Positions 16,904 through 24,765 of a stretch of DNA of 64,000 bases are shown piece by piece. Under the pieces are notes generated by a model. That model did no database searches. It had not been told where the DNA came from and saw only the letters and a list, made by a program, of their open reading frames with translations. The position numbers and the translations under genes were made by a program. The number at the start of each line of letters is the position of its first letter. The first letter of the stretch is position 1. The DNA comes from Modestobacter lapidis (lineage in GTDB: Bacteria > Actinomycetota > Actinomycetes > Mycobacteriales > Geodermatophilaceae). The DNA lies in the NCBI GenBank assembly GCA_019779905.1, contig JABAKE010000005.1:62001-126000 (forward strand). Reading direction: 5' to 3'.

Positions 16904-18232
16904 ATGTCGCAGCCCTCGGTCACGCTCCTCGCCGGCGCCCAGCAGGAGGTCGCGGAACTGCTGTCCGACCTCATCCGGATCGACACCACCAACACCGGTG
17001 ACACCGCCACCAGCGCGGGGGAGCGGAAGGCCGCCGAGTGGGTCGCGGCCAAGCTCGACGAGGTGGGTATCAGCAGCGTCATCCACGAGTCCGAGCCGGG
17101 CCGGGCGAGCCTGGTCGCCCGGATCGAGGGCGCCAACCGCGACCGCCCCGCGCTGCTGGTGCACGGCCACCTCGACGTCGTCCCCGCCGACCCCACCGAG
17201 TGGAGCGTCCACCCCTTCAGCGGCGAGGAGCGCGACGGTTACGTCTGGGGCCGGGGCGCGGTCGACATGAAGGACATGGATGCCATGACGCTGGCGCTGG
17301 TCCGCGACTGGGCCCGCACCGGCGTCCAGCCCGACCGCGACATCGTGCTCGCCTTCGTCGCCGACGAGGAGGCCGGCGGCCGCAAGGGCGCCCACTACAT
17401 GGTCGACTCGCACGCCGACCTCTTCGAGGGCTGCACCGAGGCGATCAGCGAGGTCGGCGGCTTCAGCATCACCGTCCGCGACGACCTGCGGCTGTACCTC
17501 GTCCAGACCGCCGAGAAGGGCCTGGCGTGGATGAAGCTCACCGCCGACGGCCGGCCCGGCCACGGCTCCTTCGTCCACGACGACAACGCCGTCACCCGGC
17601 TCGCCCAGGCCGTCTCCCGGATCGGCTCCACCCGGCTGCCCACCGTCCTCACGCCGCCGATGCGCGAGTTCCTGGACGGCGTCAGCGACGCCTACGGCAT
17701 CGAGATCGACCCGAACGAGCCCGAGGAGGCTCTCGCCCGGCTCGGCAGCATCAGCCGGATGATCGGCGCCGCGCTCCGCAACACCGCCAACCCCACGATG
17801 CTGGACGCCGGGTACAAGACCAACGTCATCCCCGGTACCGCCAGCGCCACCATCGACGGCCGCTTCCTCTACGGCCAGGAGGAGGCGTTCGAGAAGCAGC
17901 TCGACGAACTGATCGGTGAAGGCGTCCAGCGCGAGTGGCTCGTCTACGACCAGGCCGTGGAGACGACGTTCGACGGCCCGACCGTCGACCTCATGGTGGA
18001 GGCCCTCAAGGCCGAGGACGACGGTGCCCGCCCCGTTCCGTTCACCATGAGCGGCGGCACCGACGCGAAGAGCTTCGAGACCCTCGGGATGCGCTGCTTC
18101 GGCTTCTCCCCGCTGAAGCTCCCCGCCGACCTCGACTTCGCCTCGCTTTTCCACGGCATCGACGAGCGCATCGCCGTCGACTCGCTGCAGTTCGGCATCC
18201 GGGTGCTCGACCGGTTCCTGCGGAAGGCGTGA
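16904..18232 (+). CDS. M20/M25/M40-family metallopeptidase
   Basis: A 442-residue cytosolic zinc peptidase or deacylase of the ArgE/DapE/dipeptidase group. Zinc-ligand motifs are HGHLDVVP, the GRGAVDMKDM aspartate, the catalytic DEEAGG and a C-terminal EGCTEAISE-type lid, with the late SGGTDAKSF and a final histidine in SLFHGIDERI. An ATG also lies at 16898, but CAGGAT followed by seven bases points to 16904 as a leaderless start. The substrate cannot be told from sequence; actinobacterial relatives are annotated as dipeptidases. Its stop overlaps the start of the SDR gene (GTGA). Confidence 0.9.
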   Translation: MSQPSVTLLAGAQQEVAELLSDLIRIDTTNTGDTATSAGERKAAEWVAAKLDEVGISSVIHESEPGRASLVARIEGANRDRPALLVHGHLDVVPADPTEWSVHPFSGEERDGYVWGRGAVDMKDMDAMTLALVRDWARTGVQPDRDIVLAFVADEEAGGRKGAHYMVDSHADLFEGCTEAISEVGGFSITVRDDLRLYLVQTAEKGLAWMKLTADGRPGHGSFVHDDNAVTRLAQAVSRIGSTRLPTVLTPPMREFLDGVSDAYGIEIDPNEPEEALARLGSISRMIGAALRNTANPTMLDAGYKTNVIPGTASATIDGRFLYGQEEAFEKQLDELIGEGVQREWLVYDQAVETTFDGPTVDLMVEALKAEDDGARPVPFTMSGGTDAKSFETLGMRCFGFSPLKLPADLDFASLFHGIDERIAVDSLQFGIRVLDRFLRKA

Positions 18233-19029
18233 GCGTGACCGCTCCGGCCGCGGGCAGCGTCGCCCTGATCACCGGCGGGAGCGGTGGCTTCGGCCGTGCC
18301 CTCGCCGGCCTGCTCCGGGAGCGCGACGTCACCGTCGTCCTCGCCGACCTGGACCGCGAGTCGAATAGGCAGGCCGCGAGCGACCTCGGTGCGTACTTCG
18401 TCGCCCTCGACGTCACCGACCGGGCCGCCAACGCCGCCGCCGTCGCGCAGGTCGAGGCCGAGCACGGCCGGCTGGACGCCGCCTTCCTCAACGCCGGCAT
18501 CGCCGGGCGGTCCCGCGACGCCCTCGACGTCGATGAGTTCCTGCGCGTGGTCGACGTCGACCTGTTCGGCGTCGTCTACGGCACCGAGGCCGCGCTGCCG
18601 GCACTGCGCCGGGCCGGGGGCGGGTCGATCGTGGTGACGGCCTCGCTGGCCGGGCTCGCGCCGATGGCCACCGACCCCGGCTACAGCGTGGCCAAGAGCG
18701 GGGCGGTGGCGTTCGTCCGGGTGATGGCGCCGCGACTGGTCGGCGAGCAGATCACGATCTCTGCGATCTGCCCCGGATTCGCCGACACCGCGATCATCGA
18801 CCCGCTGCGCGCGGAGTTCGACGCCGCTGGTTTCCCGGTGCTCACCGCGGGCGAGGTCGCCGAGGCGATGGCCGCGGCCTGGATGGGCGCCGAGCCGGGT
18901 GCGGCCTACGTCGTCCAGCCCGGGGTCGGCGCGGTGCCCTACGCGTTCAAGGGCGTGCCGGCGGCCCGGACGGCGACGGGGGAGACCGTCGCCGTCCCCG
19001 ACGCGCTGCGGCCGCCCTCCATGCGCTGA
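18229..19029 (+). CDS. Short-chain dehydrogenase/reductase
   Basis: A 266-residue Rossmann oxidoreductase. TGGSGGFGRALA is the TGxxxGxG dinucleotide site and ALDVTD the adenine contact. The N-A-G motif is in FLNAGIAG, and the catalytic Ser/Tyr/Lys set is S in IVVTASLAG plus YSVAK. PGFADTAI follows. The GTG at 18229 overlaps the preceding stop as GTGA; a GTG at 18235 is also possible. Co-translation with the M20 peptidase is likely, but no shared pathway is evident. The substrate is unknown. Confidence 0.88.
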   Translation: MSVTAPAAGSVALITGGSGGFGRALAGLLRERDVTVVLADLDRESNRQAASDLGAYFVALDVTDRAANAAAVAQVEAEHGRLDAAFLNAGIAGRSRDALDVDEFLRVVDVDLFGVVYGTEAALPALRRAGGGSIVVTASLAGLAPMATDPGYSVAKSGAVAFVRVMAPRLVGEQITISAICPGFADTAIIDPLRAEFDAAGFPVLTAGEVAEAMAAAWMGAEPGAAYVVQPGVGAVPYAFKGVPAARTATGETVAVPDALRPPSMR

Positions 19030-19155
19030 GCGAGCGACCCGGCCTCACCCGGGACGACCCTGGCTCGCCTCGCACCGTGAGCCGGGAGTCGCCACGACAG
19101 CCCGGCCTGATCCCCGGGTGATCCGGGTCACCGGTGTTCTGGCAGGGTCGCCGGC

Positions 19156-20112
19156 ATGCGTGCTTGGCGAGTCCACGCCCTCGGGAACCCGGCCGAGGTG
19201 ATGTCGTTCGACGAGGTCGACCAGCCCGTTCCCAGCGACGGGCAGCTGCTGGTCAGGGTGCTCGCGGCCGGGCTCAACTTCCCCGACGTGCTGATGGCCA
19301 AGGGTGAGTACCAGGAACGTCCGCCGCTGCCGTTCACCCCCGGGGTCGAGCTGTGCGGCGAGGTCGTCGGCACCGGCCAGCGGGTGCTCGGGTCACCCGC
19401 GGGCGGGCCCGGCGCCTTCGCCGAGTACGCGCTGATGGACGCCGCCGCGGCCTGGCCGGTACCCGACGACATGACCGACGAGCAGGCCGCCGCCCTGTAC
19501 CTCACGTACCAGACCGGCCACGTCGGCCTGCACCGTCGCGCCGGCCTGCGGGCAGGGGAGTGGCTGCTCGTGCACGCCGGCGCCGGAGGCGTCGGCACGG
19601 CGGCCATCCAGCTGGGCAAGGCGGCCGGCGCCAAGGTGATCGCCACCGCCGGCGGCCAGCGCAAGACCGAGGTCTGCCGCTCGCTGGGCGCCGACCACGT
19701 CATCGACTACACGGGCGAGGACTTCGTGCCGATCGTCAAGGAGGTCACCGGCGGGCACGGCGCCGACGTGGTCTACGACCCGGTCGGCGGTGACGTGTTC
19801 GACGCCTCCCGCAGGTGCATCGCGTTCGAGGGCCGGCTCGTCGTGGTGGGCTTCACCAGCGGCCGGATCCCGGCGGCGCCGGCCAACCACGTGCTGGTGA
19901 AGAACTACAGCGTCGTGGGGCTGCACTGGGGGCTCTACCGCGCCCACGACCCGGCGGCGATCGGGATGGTGCACGAGGAGCTGTGCCGGCTGTTCGCCGA
20001 CGGCGCGATCGAGCCGATGGTCGGCCAGGTGCTGCCGCTGGACGCCGCACCGCGGGCGATGGCCGCGATCGCCGACCGGAGCACGGTCGGCAAGGTGGTG
20101 CTCAGACCCTGA
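19156..20112 (+). CDS. NADPH:quinone oxidoreductase-family protein
   Basis: A 318-residue medium-chain reductase of the zinc-free quinone oxidoreductase type. The N-terminal GroES-like half contains AAGLNFPDVLMAKGEY and TPGVELCGEVVG. The Rossmann half has LLVHAGAGGVGTAAIQLGKAAGA for NADPH. It reduces quinones or enoyl substrates using NADPH, judging by the family. The ATG is preceded at seven bases by CAGGGT and has no ribosome site, as for two other genes here that begin after a CANNNT hexamer. The 126 bases before it show nothing else. Confidence 0.9.
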   Translation: MRAWRVHALGNPAEVMSFDEVDQPVPSDGQLLVRVLAAGLNFPDVLMAKGEYQERPPLPFTPGVELCGEVVGTGQRVLGSPAGGPGAFAEYALMDAAAAWPVPDDMTDEQAAALYLTYQTGHVGLHRRAGLRAGEWLLVHAGAGGVGTAAIQLGKAAGAKVIATAGGQRKTEVCRSLGADHVIDYTGEDFVPIVKEVTGGHGADVVYDPVGGDVFDASRRCIAFEGRLVVVGFTSGRIPAAPANHVLVKNYSVVGLHWGLYRAHDPAAIGMVHEELCRLFADGAIEPMVGQVLPLDAAPRAMAAIADRSTVGKVVLRP

Positions 20113-20113
20113 T

Positions 20114-20174
20114 CGGCCTCCTCCAGGGCCCCGCCGCGAGCTTGCGAGTGGTGGGCGGGAGGAGGTCCTTCTTC
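20114..20174. repeat. GC-rich palindromic intergenic repeat, copy
   Basis: Opposed arms (GGCCTCCTCCAGGGCCCC and GGCGGGAGGAGGTCCTT) surround a CGCGAGCTTGCGAG centre. It lies between convergent genes and runs a few bases into the DUF5703 stop, so it could also work as a terminator. It belongs to the family seen at 43410, 49255, 51388 and 61419. Confidence 0.65.
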
Positions 20175-20376
20175 AGGTGACCATCCCGGGTAGGTAGGAC
20201 AGCCGCATCCGGCGCCGCATGATCACCTTGCGGGTGCCGTCGGCGTGCAGCTGGAGGCGGGCGAGCTCCCAGCCGCCGGTGTCGGACTGCATGCTCATCA
20301 GCTGCGCGGCCGCCGAGCGGGACGTGCCGGGCGGGATGCGCAGCGGGACGTACTCGTACTCACCGGCTGAGGACAC
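20173..20376 (-). CDS. DUF5703-family small protein
   Basis: A 67-residue basic protein matching the actinobacterial DUF5703 pattern: EYEYVPLRIPPGTSR, then a GGWELARLQLHADGTRKV block and an Arg-rich end. The GTG at 20376 gives the usual short N-terminus; the longer frame upstream would be unlike the family. The function is unknown. It is isolated, with the quinone oxidoreductase converging on it and an unrelated small gene diverging. Confidence 0.8.
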   Translation of the reverse strand: MSSAGEYEYVPLRIPPGTSRSAAAQLMSMQSDTGGWELARLQLHADGTRKVIMRRRMRLSYLPGMVT

Positions 20377-20524
20377 CCGCCCGATTGTGCCTGCCGGACG
20401 CAGTCCGGTCACGTGGTGGTCACCACCATGTGACCGGCGGTGTGTCACCGTCGGACCGGACGGGCAGGGCAGCACTACGCGCGCCGGCAGCGGGCCGGCG
20501 CTCCCGACGGGCAGGAGATCCCCG

Positions 20525-20779
20525 ATGACCGAGCCGGAAGCCAACGACGCCGACCGCCAGGAGCAGGCCGCCACCGTTGCCCCGGGCGGTCCGGAGCTGG
20601 CCGACGAGGTGATCCCGCCGGGTGACGGGGTCCCCGAGGCCGACGCCATCGAGCAGCAGCTCAGCGCCGCGCCCGGGAGGTCGGCCTCGGTCCGGGCCGG
20701 GGCGCCGGAGGCCGACGAGTACGACGTGCTGGAGCAGCAGACCGACGTCCCCGCCGACGAGGACGACGTCCGCGACTAG
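20525..20779 (+). CDS. Small acidic protein of unknown function
   Basis: An 84-residue protein rich in Asp, Glu, Ala and Pro with no hydrophobic core, probably disordered. An AGGAGA ribosome site sits properly before the ATG, and the acidic composition is unlike an antisense shadow. The end (DEYDVLEQQTDVP) resembles tails of other small actinobacterial acidic proteins, with the same DVLEQQ phrase. No function can be given. Confidence 0.6.
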   Translation: MTEPEANDADRQEQAATVAPGGPELADEVIPPGDGVPEADAIEQQLSAAPGRSASVRAGAPEADEYDVLEQQTDVPADEDDVRD

Positions 20780-20865
20780 CCCGGCGACCACCGGGCGCGC
20801 CAGGCCGACCTGCCCTCCGCCGGGCCGGGACCGGCCGGGAGCGCTGCCGCCCGCGGCCCGACGGG

Positions 20866-21468
20866 TCAGCGGGAGTAGTACTCCACGACCAGCTGCTCCT
20901 CGCAGACCACCGGGACCTCCTCGCGCCGTGGCCGGCGGGCCACCGTGCAGCGCAGGTCACCGAGGGACACCTCGAGGTAGGCCGGCGCCGTGGCGTGGGC
21001 GCCGGACGCGGCCACCTGGAACGGTGGCTTGGCCCTGCTCCGCTCGGCGATGGCCACCACGTCGTAGGGCTGCACCGAGTAGCTGGGGCGGTCGACCCGC
21101 CGCCCGTTCACCGTCACGTGCTGGTGGGTGACGGTCTGGCGGGCCTGGTAGATGGTCCGGGCGAAGCCGGCGCGCAGCACCGTGGCGTCCAGCCGGGACT
21201 CCAGGTCGGTGATCAGCGCCTCGCCGGTCTTGCCGCCGGTGCGCTTGGCCCGGTCGAAGGCCCGCCGCAGCTGTGTCTCGCTGATGTCGTACTGCGCGCG
21301 CAGCCGCTGCTTCTCCAGCAACCGGGTCTTGTAGTCGCTGGTGTTCTTGCGCTTGCGGCCGTGCTCGCCCGGCGGGTAGGGCCGGCGCTCGAAGTAGCTC
21401 ACGCACTTGGGAGTGAGGGGGATGCCGAGCGCGCGACTGCGGCGCACCTTGGGACGAGACGTGTTCAC
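20866..21468 (-). CDS. rpsD: 30S ribosomal protein S4
   Basis: A 200-residue S4, the primary 16S rRNA-binding protein that nucleates 30S assembly. It shows KSRALGIPLTPK-like N-terminal sequence, RPYPPGEHGRKRK, the S4 RNA-binding domain (ARQTVTHQHVTVNGRRVDRPSY) and the invariant end EEQLVVEYYSR. It lacks the four-cysteine zinc knuckle, as in the Streptomyces-type S4. The GTG start has GGAGG at the right distance. The gene stands alone rather than in the rpsM-rpsK-rpoA operon, and its start lies 14 bases from an iron-box-like palindrome. Whether another S4 gene exists elsewhere cannot be seen. Confidence 0.95.
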   Translation of the reverse strand: MNTSRPKVRRSRALGIPLTPKCVSYFERRPYPPGEHGRKRKNTSDYKTRLLEKQRLRAQYDISETQLRRAFDRAKRTGGKTGEALITDLESRLDATVLRAGFARTIYQARQTVTHQHVTVNGRRVDRPSYSVQPYDVVAIAERSRAKPPFQVAASGAHATAPAYLEVSLGDLRCTVARRPRREEVPVVCEEQLVVEYYSR

Positions 21469-21481
21469 AGGAACCTCCGGG

Positions 21482-21500
21482 TTCGGTTAGGCTCACCTTA
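21482..21500. promoter_or_regulatory. Iron box (DtxR/IdeR-type operator)
   Basis: TTCGGTTAGGCTCACCTTA matches the 19-base consensus TTAGGTTAGGCTAACCTAA at 16 positions. It lies between the divergent rpsD and DUF2470 genes, 14 bases from the rpsD start, where a bound regulator would block transcription or initiation. Iron-dependent control of both genes is predicted, not shown. Confidence 0.65.
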
Positions 21501-21535
21501 CTCCGACGACGAGTCGGCCGGCCCCGGAGGAACAC

Positions 21536-22330
21536 ATGGCTCGATCGACCCGTCCCGCCGTCCCGGGACCCGTTCCCGACGCGCTCCGCCCGTCGGCCGC
21601 CGAGCGGGCCCGCACCGTCGCCGGCCGGCCCGGGGCCGCGGTCTGCGCCCCCGGCATCGACGGCAGCCGGGTGCTGGCGCACGCCACGACCGACTGTGGC
21701 CGGGTGCTGGTCGTGGTGCCCACCGACGGGGAGGTGTGCGCCGCCGTCTCGAGCGCCCCCGACGGCGACCTTGCCGCCTTGGTGCTGGTCACCGACCATG
21801 CGCCGGTCCCGCTGCGCGACCCGGTCCGGGCCCAGGTATGGCTGTCCGGGTGGCTCACCCCGGTCCGGCCGGCCGACCAGCGCGCGGCCACCCTCGCCTT
21901 CGCCGACGTCGCACCCGTTGCCGAGCTGCTGGACGTCGGGAGGGGGAACTCGCTGTTGCGCCTCGACCTCGCCGAGGTGGTCCTGGGCGAGGGGGGCGTG
22001 GTGGTGGAGGTGGCGCCCGAGGCCTACCTGGAGGCGGAGCCCGACCCGCTGGCCGGCATCGAGGCCACCGCGCTGCGGCACCTGGTCAGCGCGCACCCGG
22101 ACGAGCTCTCGGCACTCCGCTCGTGGGTGCCGCCCTGCTGGCGGGGCGAGGACGCCGTGGTGCAGCCGCTCGGCCTGGACCGCTTCGGCTTCCGGCTGCG
22201 GATCGAGCACCGGCACGGTACCCGCGACCTGCGGGTGCCCTTCGGCGCCCCGGTGACGAGCCCGGACGCGCTGGGGCCTGCGGTGCACCGGTTGCTGTGC
22301 GCCGCGCAGCGCAACTGCCCGGGGCACTGA
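21536..22330 (+). CDS. DUF2470-domain protein
   Basis: A 264-residue protein. The N-terminal two-thirds resemble the split-barrel flavin or heme-binding fold region of HugZ-type proteins (VLVVVPTDGEVCAAVSS...LVLVTDHAPVPLRDPVRAQVWLSGWL, read as separate segments). The C-terminal part, from about residue 180, is the DUF2470 domain with ALRHLVSAHPDELSAL and FGFRLRIEHRHGTRDLRV. DUF2470 is found at the end of heme-degrading HugZ enzymes, so a heme or iron role fits the operator upstream. A GGAGG ribosome site precedes the ATG. Catalysis is not established by the sequence. Confidence 0.75.
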   Translation: MARSTRPAVPGPVPDALRPSAAERARTVAGRPGAAVCAPGIDGSRVLAHATTDCGRVLVVVPTDGEVCAAVSSAPDGDLAALVLVTDHAPVPLRDPVRAQVWLSGWLTPVRPADQRAATLAFADVAPVAELLDVGRGNSLLRLDLAEVVLGEGGVVVEVAPEAYLEAEPDPLAGIEATALRHLVSAHPDELSALRSWVPPCWRGEDAVVQPLGLDRFGFRLRIEHRHGTRDLRVPFGAPVTSPDALGPAVHRLLCAAQRNCPGH

Positions 22331-22352
22331 CGCGGAGTCAGTGTCCCGGGCA
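22316..22352. terminator. Strong bidirectional hairpin terminator
   Basis: A 16-base stem (TGCCCGGGGCACTGAC with GTCAGTGTCCCGGGCA, one G-U pair) closes a five-base loop. It overlaps the stop of the DUF2470 gene and faces the converging GlsB gene. No U-tract is present, which is usual for actinobacterial terminators. Confidence 0.8.
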
Positions 22353-22369
22353 GGCGAATGCGGTGTGCG

Positions 22370-22648
22370 TCAGTGCACGGAGCGCTTCTTGCCGCCGCTG
22401 ACGCCCTCGGCGACGCCGATCAGCAGTACCGCGGCGATGATCGCCACGATGCCACCGATGATGTTGAGCTCGCCGAAGTCGCCGGTGCCCAGCGCGCTGG
22501 CGACCAGCCCACCGATGAGGGCGCCGACGACGCCGAGCGCGAGGGTGGCCAGGATGCTGAGGTTCTGCTTGCCGGGCTTGATGAGGCGCGCGAGCGCACC
22601 GACGATCAGGCCGAACACGAGGAACCCGATGATGCCGCTGATGCTCAT
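22370..22648 (-). CDS. GlsB/YeaQ/YmgE-family membrane protein
   Basis: A 92-residue integral membrane protein with three hydrophobic helices: IIGFLVFGLIVGALARL, the LATLALGVVGALIGGLVAS segment and GGIVAIIAAVLLIGVA. Glycine-rich turns and the conserved LARLIKPGKQ after helix 1 mark the transglycosylase-associated or stress-response family. The biochemical role is unclear. A duplicated 13-base motif lies just upstream and may be part of its control region. Confidence 0.9.
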   Translation of the reverse strand: MSISGIIGFLVFGLIVGALARLIKPGKQNLSILATLALGVVGALIGGLVASALGTGDFGELNIIGGIVAIIAAVLLIGVAEGVSGGKKRSVH

Positions 22649-22662
22649 GGCCCCTCTGTGCC

Positions 22663-22698
22663 CCGGATGATCATGCGGCTAAACACCGGATGATCATG
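22663..22698 (-). promoter_or_regulatory. Direct repeat with SigB/SigF-like promoter elements
   Basis: CATGATCATCCGG occurs twice (22663-22675 and 22686-22698), offset by 23 bases, upstream of the GlsB-type gene. On the minus strand GTTT is followed after 16 bases by GGGGCA, close to the actinobacterial stress-sigma pattern GTTT-N15/16-GGGTAT. Either an operator pair or a stress promoter is possible. Confidence 0.4.
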
Positions 22699-22727
22699 TC
22701 CTCGGTCACAAAGCGTCACCGGGCCCG

Positions 22728-24755
22728 TCACTCGGCGAGGTCGGCCAGCAGGGTCGCCAGCCGGGTGCGCCGGGGCCGGATGTCGACCTCGCGCACCGCC
22801 CGGGCCAGTGCCGCACCGCTGGCGTGGACGATCGAGAGATGTCGCTGTGCCCGGGTCAGCGCGGTGTAGACCAGCGGCCGGGACAGCATCCCGCCGGCCT
22901 CCGGCGGCAGGACGACGACCACGCCCGGCCACTCGGAGCCCTGCGCGCGGTGCACGGTGATCGCCCAACCGTGCCGTAGGTCCGACAGCGCGTTCGTGGG
23001 CACGGTGACCGGGCCCGAGGCGAAGGCCACGTCCAGCGAGCCTTCCCCGGTGCCGGTCACCACGCCGACCTCACCGTTGGCGAAGCCGATCGGCTCCAGG
23101 TCCAGGTGGTTGGCGGTGGCCACCACGCGGTCACCGACGTCGAAGCCGAACAGCGTCCCGTCGCCGGGGTTGAGCTGGGCCTTGAGGGCCTTGTTCAGCT
23201 CGATCGTCCCGGCCGGACCACGGTGCACCGGTGTCACCACCTGGACCGAACCCGGGTCGATGCCCAGCGCGCGGGGGATGGAGTCGGTGACCAGCTGCAC
23301 CACCCGCCGGGCCGCCTCGGCGCTGCCGGTCGCCGGCACGATCACCACCTCCCGGTCGGGGGAGTCGACCTGCGGTAGGTCGCCGGCGCGCACGCCGGTG
23401 GCCAGCCGGGCGATCGCGCCACCGGCGGCCTGCCGGTGCAGGGTGGTCAGCTCGGTCACCGGCACCACCCCGGAGTCGATCAGGTCGCCGAGCACGTGCC
23501 CGGGTCCGATCGAGGGCAGCTGGGCCGGGTCGCCCACGAGCAGCAGGTGGGTGCAGTCGGCGCAGGCCTCCAGCAGTGCGGCGGTCAGCTCGACGTCGAG
23601 CATCGAGGCCTCGTCCACCACCACGACGTCGGCGTCCAGCGGCCACTCCTCGGTGCGGGCGAACCCACCGGTGGTGCCCTGCGCGCCCAGCAGCCGGTGC
23701 ACCGTGACCGCCGGGTGGTCGGTGAGCTCCTCCAGCCGCTTGGCCGCCCGGCCGGTCGGGGCGGCCAGCGCCACCTCGGTGCCCTTGGCCTCCAGCAGCT
23801 TCACCAGGCTCGCGACCGTCCGGCTCTTGCCGGTACCCGGCCCGCCGGTGAGCAGCGAGACCCCGGCGCCCAGCACCTGGGCCACCGCGGCCTGCTGGGC
23901 GGGGTCCAGCCCCGTGGCCACCGACCGCACCGACGCCGGGTCGGCGATCCGCTCACCGGTGGCCACCAGCCGGTGCACGTTCTCGGCGACGGCCTCCTCG
24001 GCCATGCCGTAGCGGGCCAGTGACAGGGTGCGTACGGCCTCGGTCCGGGTTCCCTCGTGAGCTTGCGAGTGGAGGGGAGAACGAGGTCCTTCTGCCGGCT
24101 GGGACAGCTCGCCGTCGTCCGAACCGTCCTCGTCCGGCTCGAGGAACGGGGGCTCATGCTCCAGCACGTCCCCCGACTCCACGGCGGCGACCACCGCGGC
24201 CACCGGGTCGGCGATGGCCTCCGCCCGCAGCGCGGCGACCACCAGGTCGGCCGGTAGCACGGTGTGCCCGTCCCGGGTCGCGGTGCGCAGGGTCAGCGAC
24301 ACGATCGCCCGGCCACGGCGGGTGTCCTGCCGGTCGGCGCCGTTCAGCACGGCGATCGCCAGCCGGTCGGCGTCGGCCAGCGTCACCGCCGCCAACGACA
24401 GCAGCGCCCAGGGGTCGTCCCGGAGCCGGCGGGCGGCGTCGGGGCCCAGCGCGTCGGCGGCGTTCGCGGCCAGCCGGGCGTTGAGGCCGGCGCCGACCAG
24501 CAGGTCCACGACCTCGTAGGTGGGTGCCGCGGCGAGGAAGGAGGAGAACAGCCGCTCGGCGCGCTGCCGGCCGACCCGCGGCAGCTTGCGCAGCCGGTCG
24601 GCGGTGACGTCGTCGGGCCGGGCGATGCCGGCGGCGGGCAGGTCGGCCGCCGTCCGTTTGCCCAGGCCGGGCCACAGGCCCGCGGCAGTGAACGCGGCGA
24701 AGACCGGATCCCCGGCAGGGGATCCGGTCGAGGGGGCGACGGGGGAGGAGCTCAC
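22728..24755 (-). CDS. RecD2-like helicase
   Basis: A 675-residue SF1B DNA helicase of the RecD2 type, which acts 5'-3' without RecBC. The N-terminal helix-hairpin-helix region is KLPRVGRQRAERLF. Walker A TGGPGTGKSRTVASL is near residue 305, motif II VVVVDEASMLD, motif III LLLVGDPAQLPSIGPG and motif VI AITVHRAQGSEWPG. The GTG start at 24755 lies ten bases after the aldo/keto reductase stop. A linker around residues 220-235 (EGPRSPLHSQAHEGTR) is encoded by a copy of the palindromic intergenic repeat inserted in frame. It is shorter at the N-terminus than Deinococcus RecD2. Confidence 0.85.
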   Translation of the reverse strand: MSSSPVAPSTGSPAGDPVFAAFTAAGLWPGLGKRTAADLPAAGIARPDDVTADRLRKLPRVGRQRAERLFSSFLAAAPTYEVVDLLVGAGLNARLAANAADALGPDAARRLRDDPWALLSLAAVTLADADRLAIAVLNGADRQDTRRGRAIVSLTLRTATRDGHTVLPADLVVAALRAEAIADPVAAVVAAVESGDVLEHEPPFLEPDEDGSDDGELSQPAEGPRSPLHSQAHEGTRTEAVRTLSLARYGMAEEAVAENVHRLVATGERIADPASVRSVATGLDPAQQAAVAQVLGAGVSLLTGGPGTGKSRTVASLVKLLEAKGTEVALAAPTGRAAKRLEELTDHPAVTVHRLLGAQGTTGGFARTEEWPLDADVVVVDEASMLDVELTAALLEACADCTHLLLVGDPAQLPSIGPGHVLGDLIDSGVVPVTELTTLHRQAAGGAIARLATGVRAGDLPQVDSPDREVVIVPATGSAEAARRVVQLVTDSIPRALGIDPGSVQVVTPVHRGPAGTIELNKALKAQLNPGDGTLFGFDVGDRVVATANHLDLEPIGFANGEVGVVTGTGEGSLDVAFASGPVTVPTNALSDLRHGWAITVHRAQGSEWPGVVVVLPPEAGGMLSRPLVYTALTRAQRHLSIVHASGAALARAVREVDIRPRRTRLATLLADLAE
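24050..24093. repeat. Palindromic repeat inside the recD2-like coding sequence
   Basis: TCCCTCGTGAGCTTGCGAGT followed by GGAGGGGAGAACGAGGTCCTT shows the same centre and arm end as the intergenic copy at 20114-20174. The copy keeps the reading frame and falls between helicase subdomains. Confidence 0.6.
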
Positions 24756-24765
24756 GACCGGCCGT

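Noticed and set aside
20866-21468. Zur-regulated zinc-free S4 paralogue
   Set aside because: The cysteine-free form is the normal type in Streptomyces-like actinobacteria and the operator resembles an iron box, not a Zur box.
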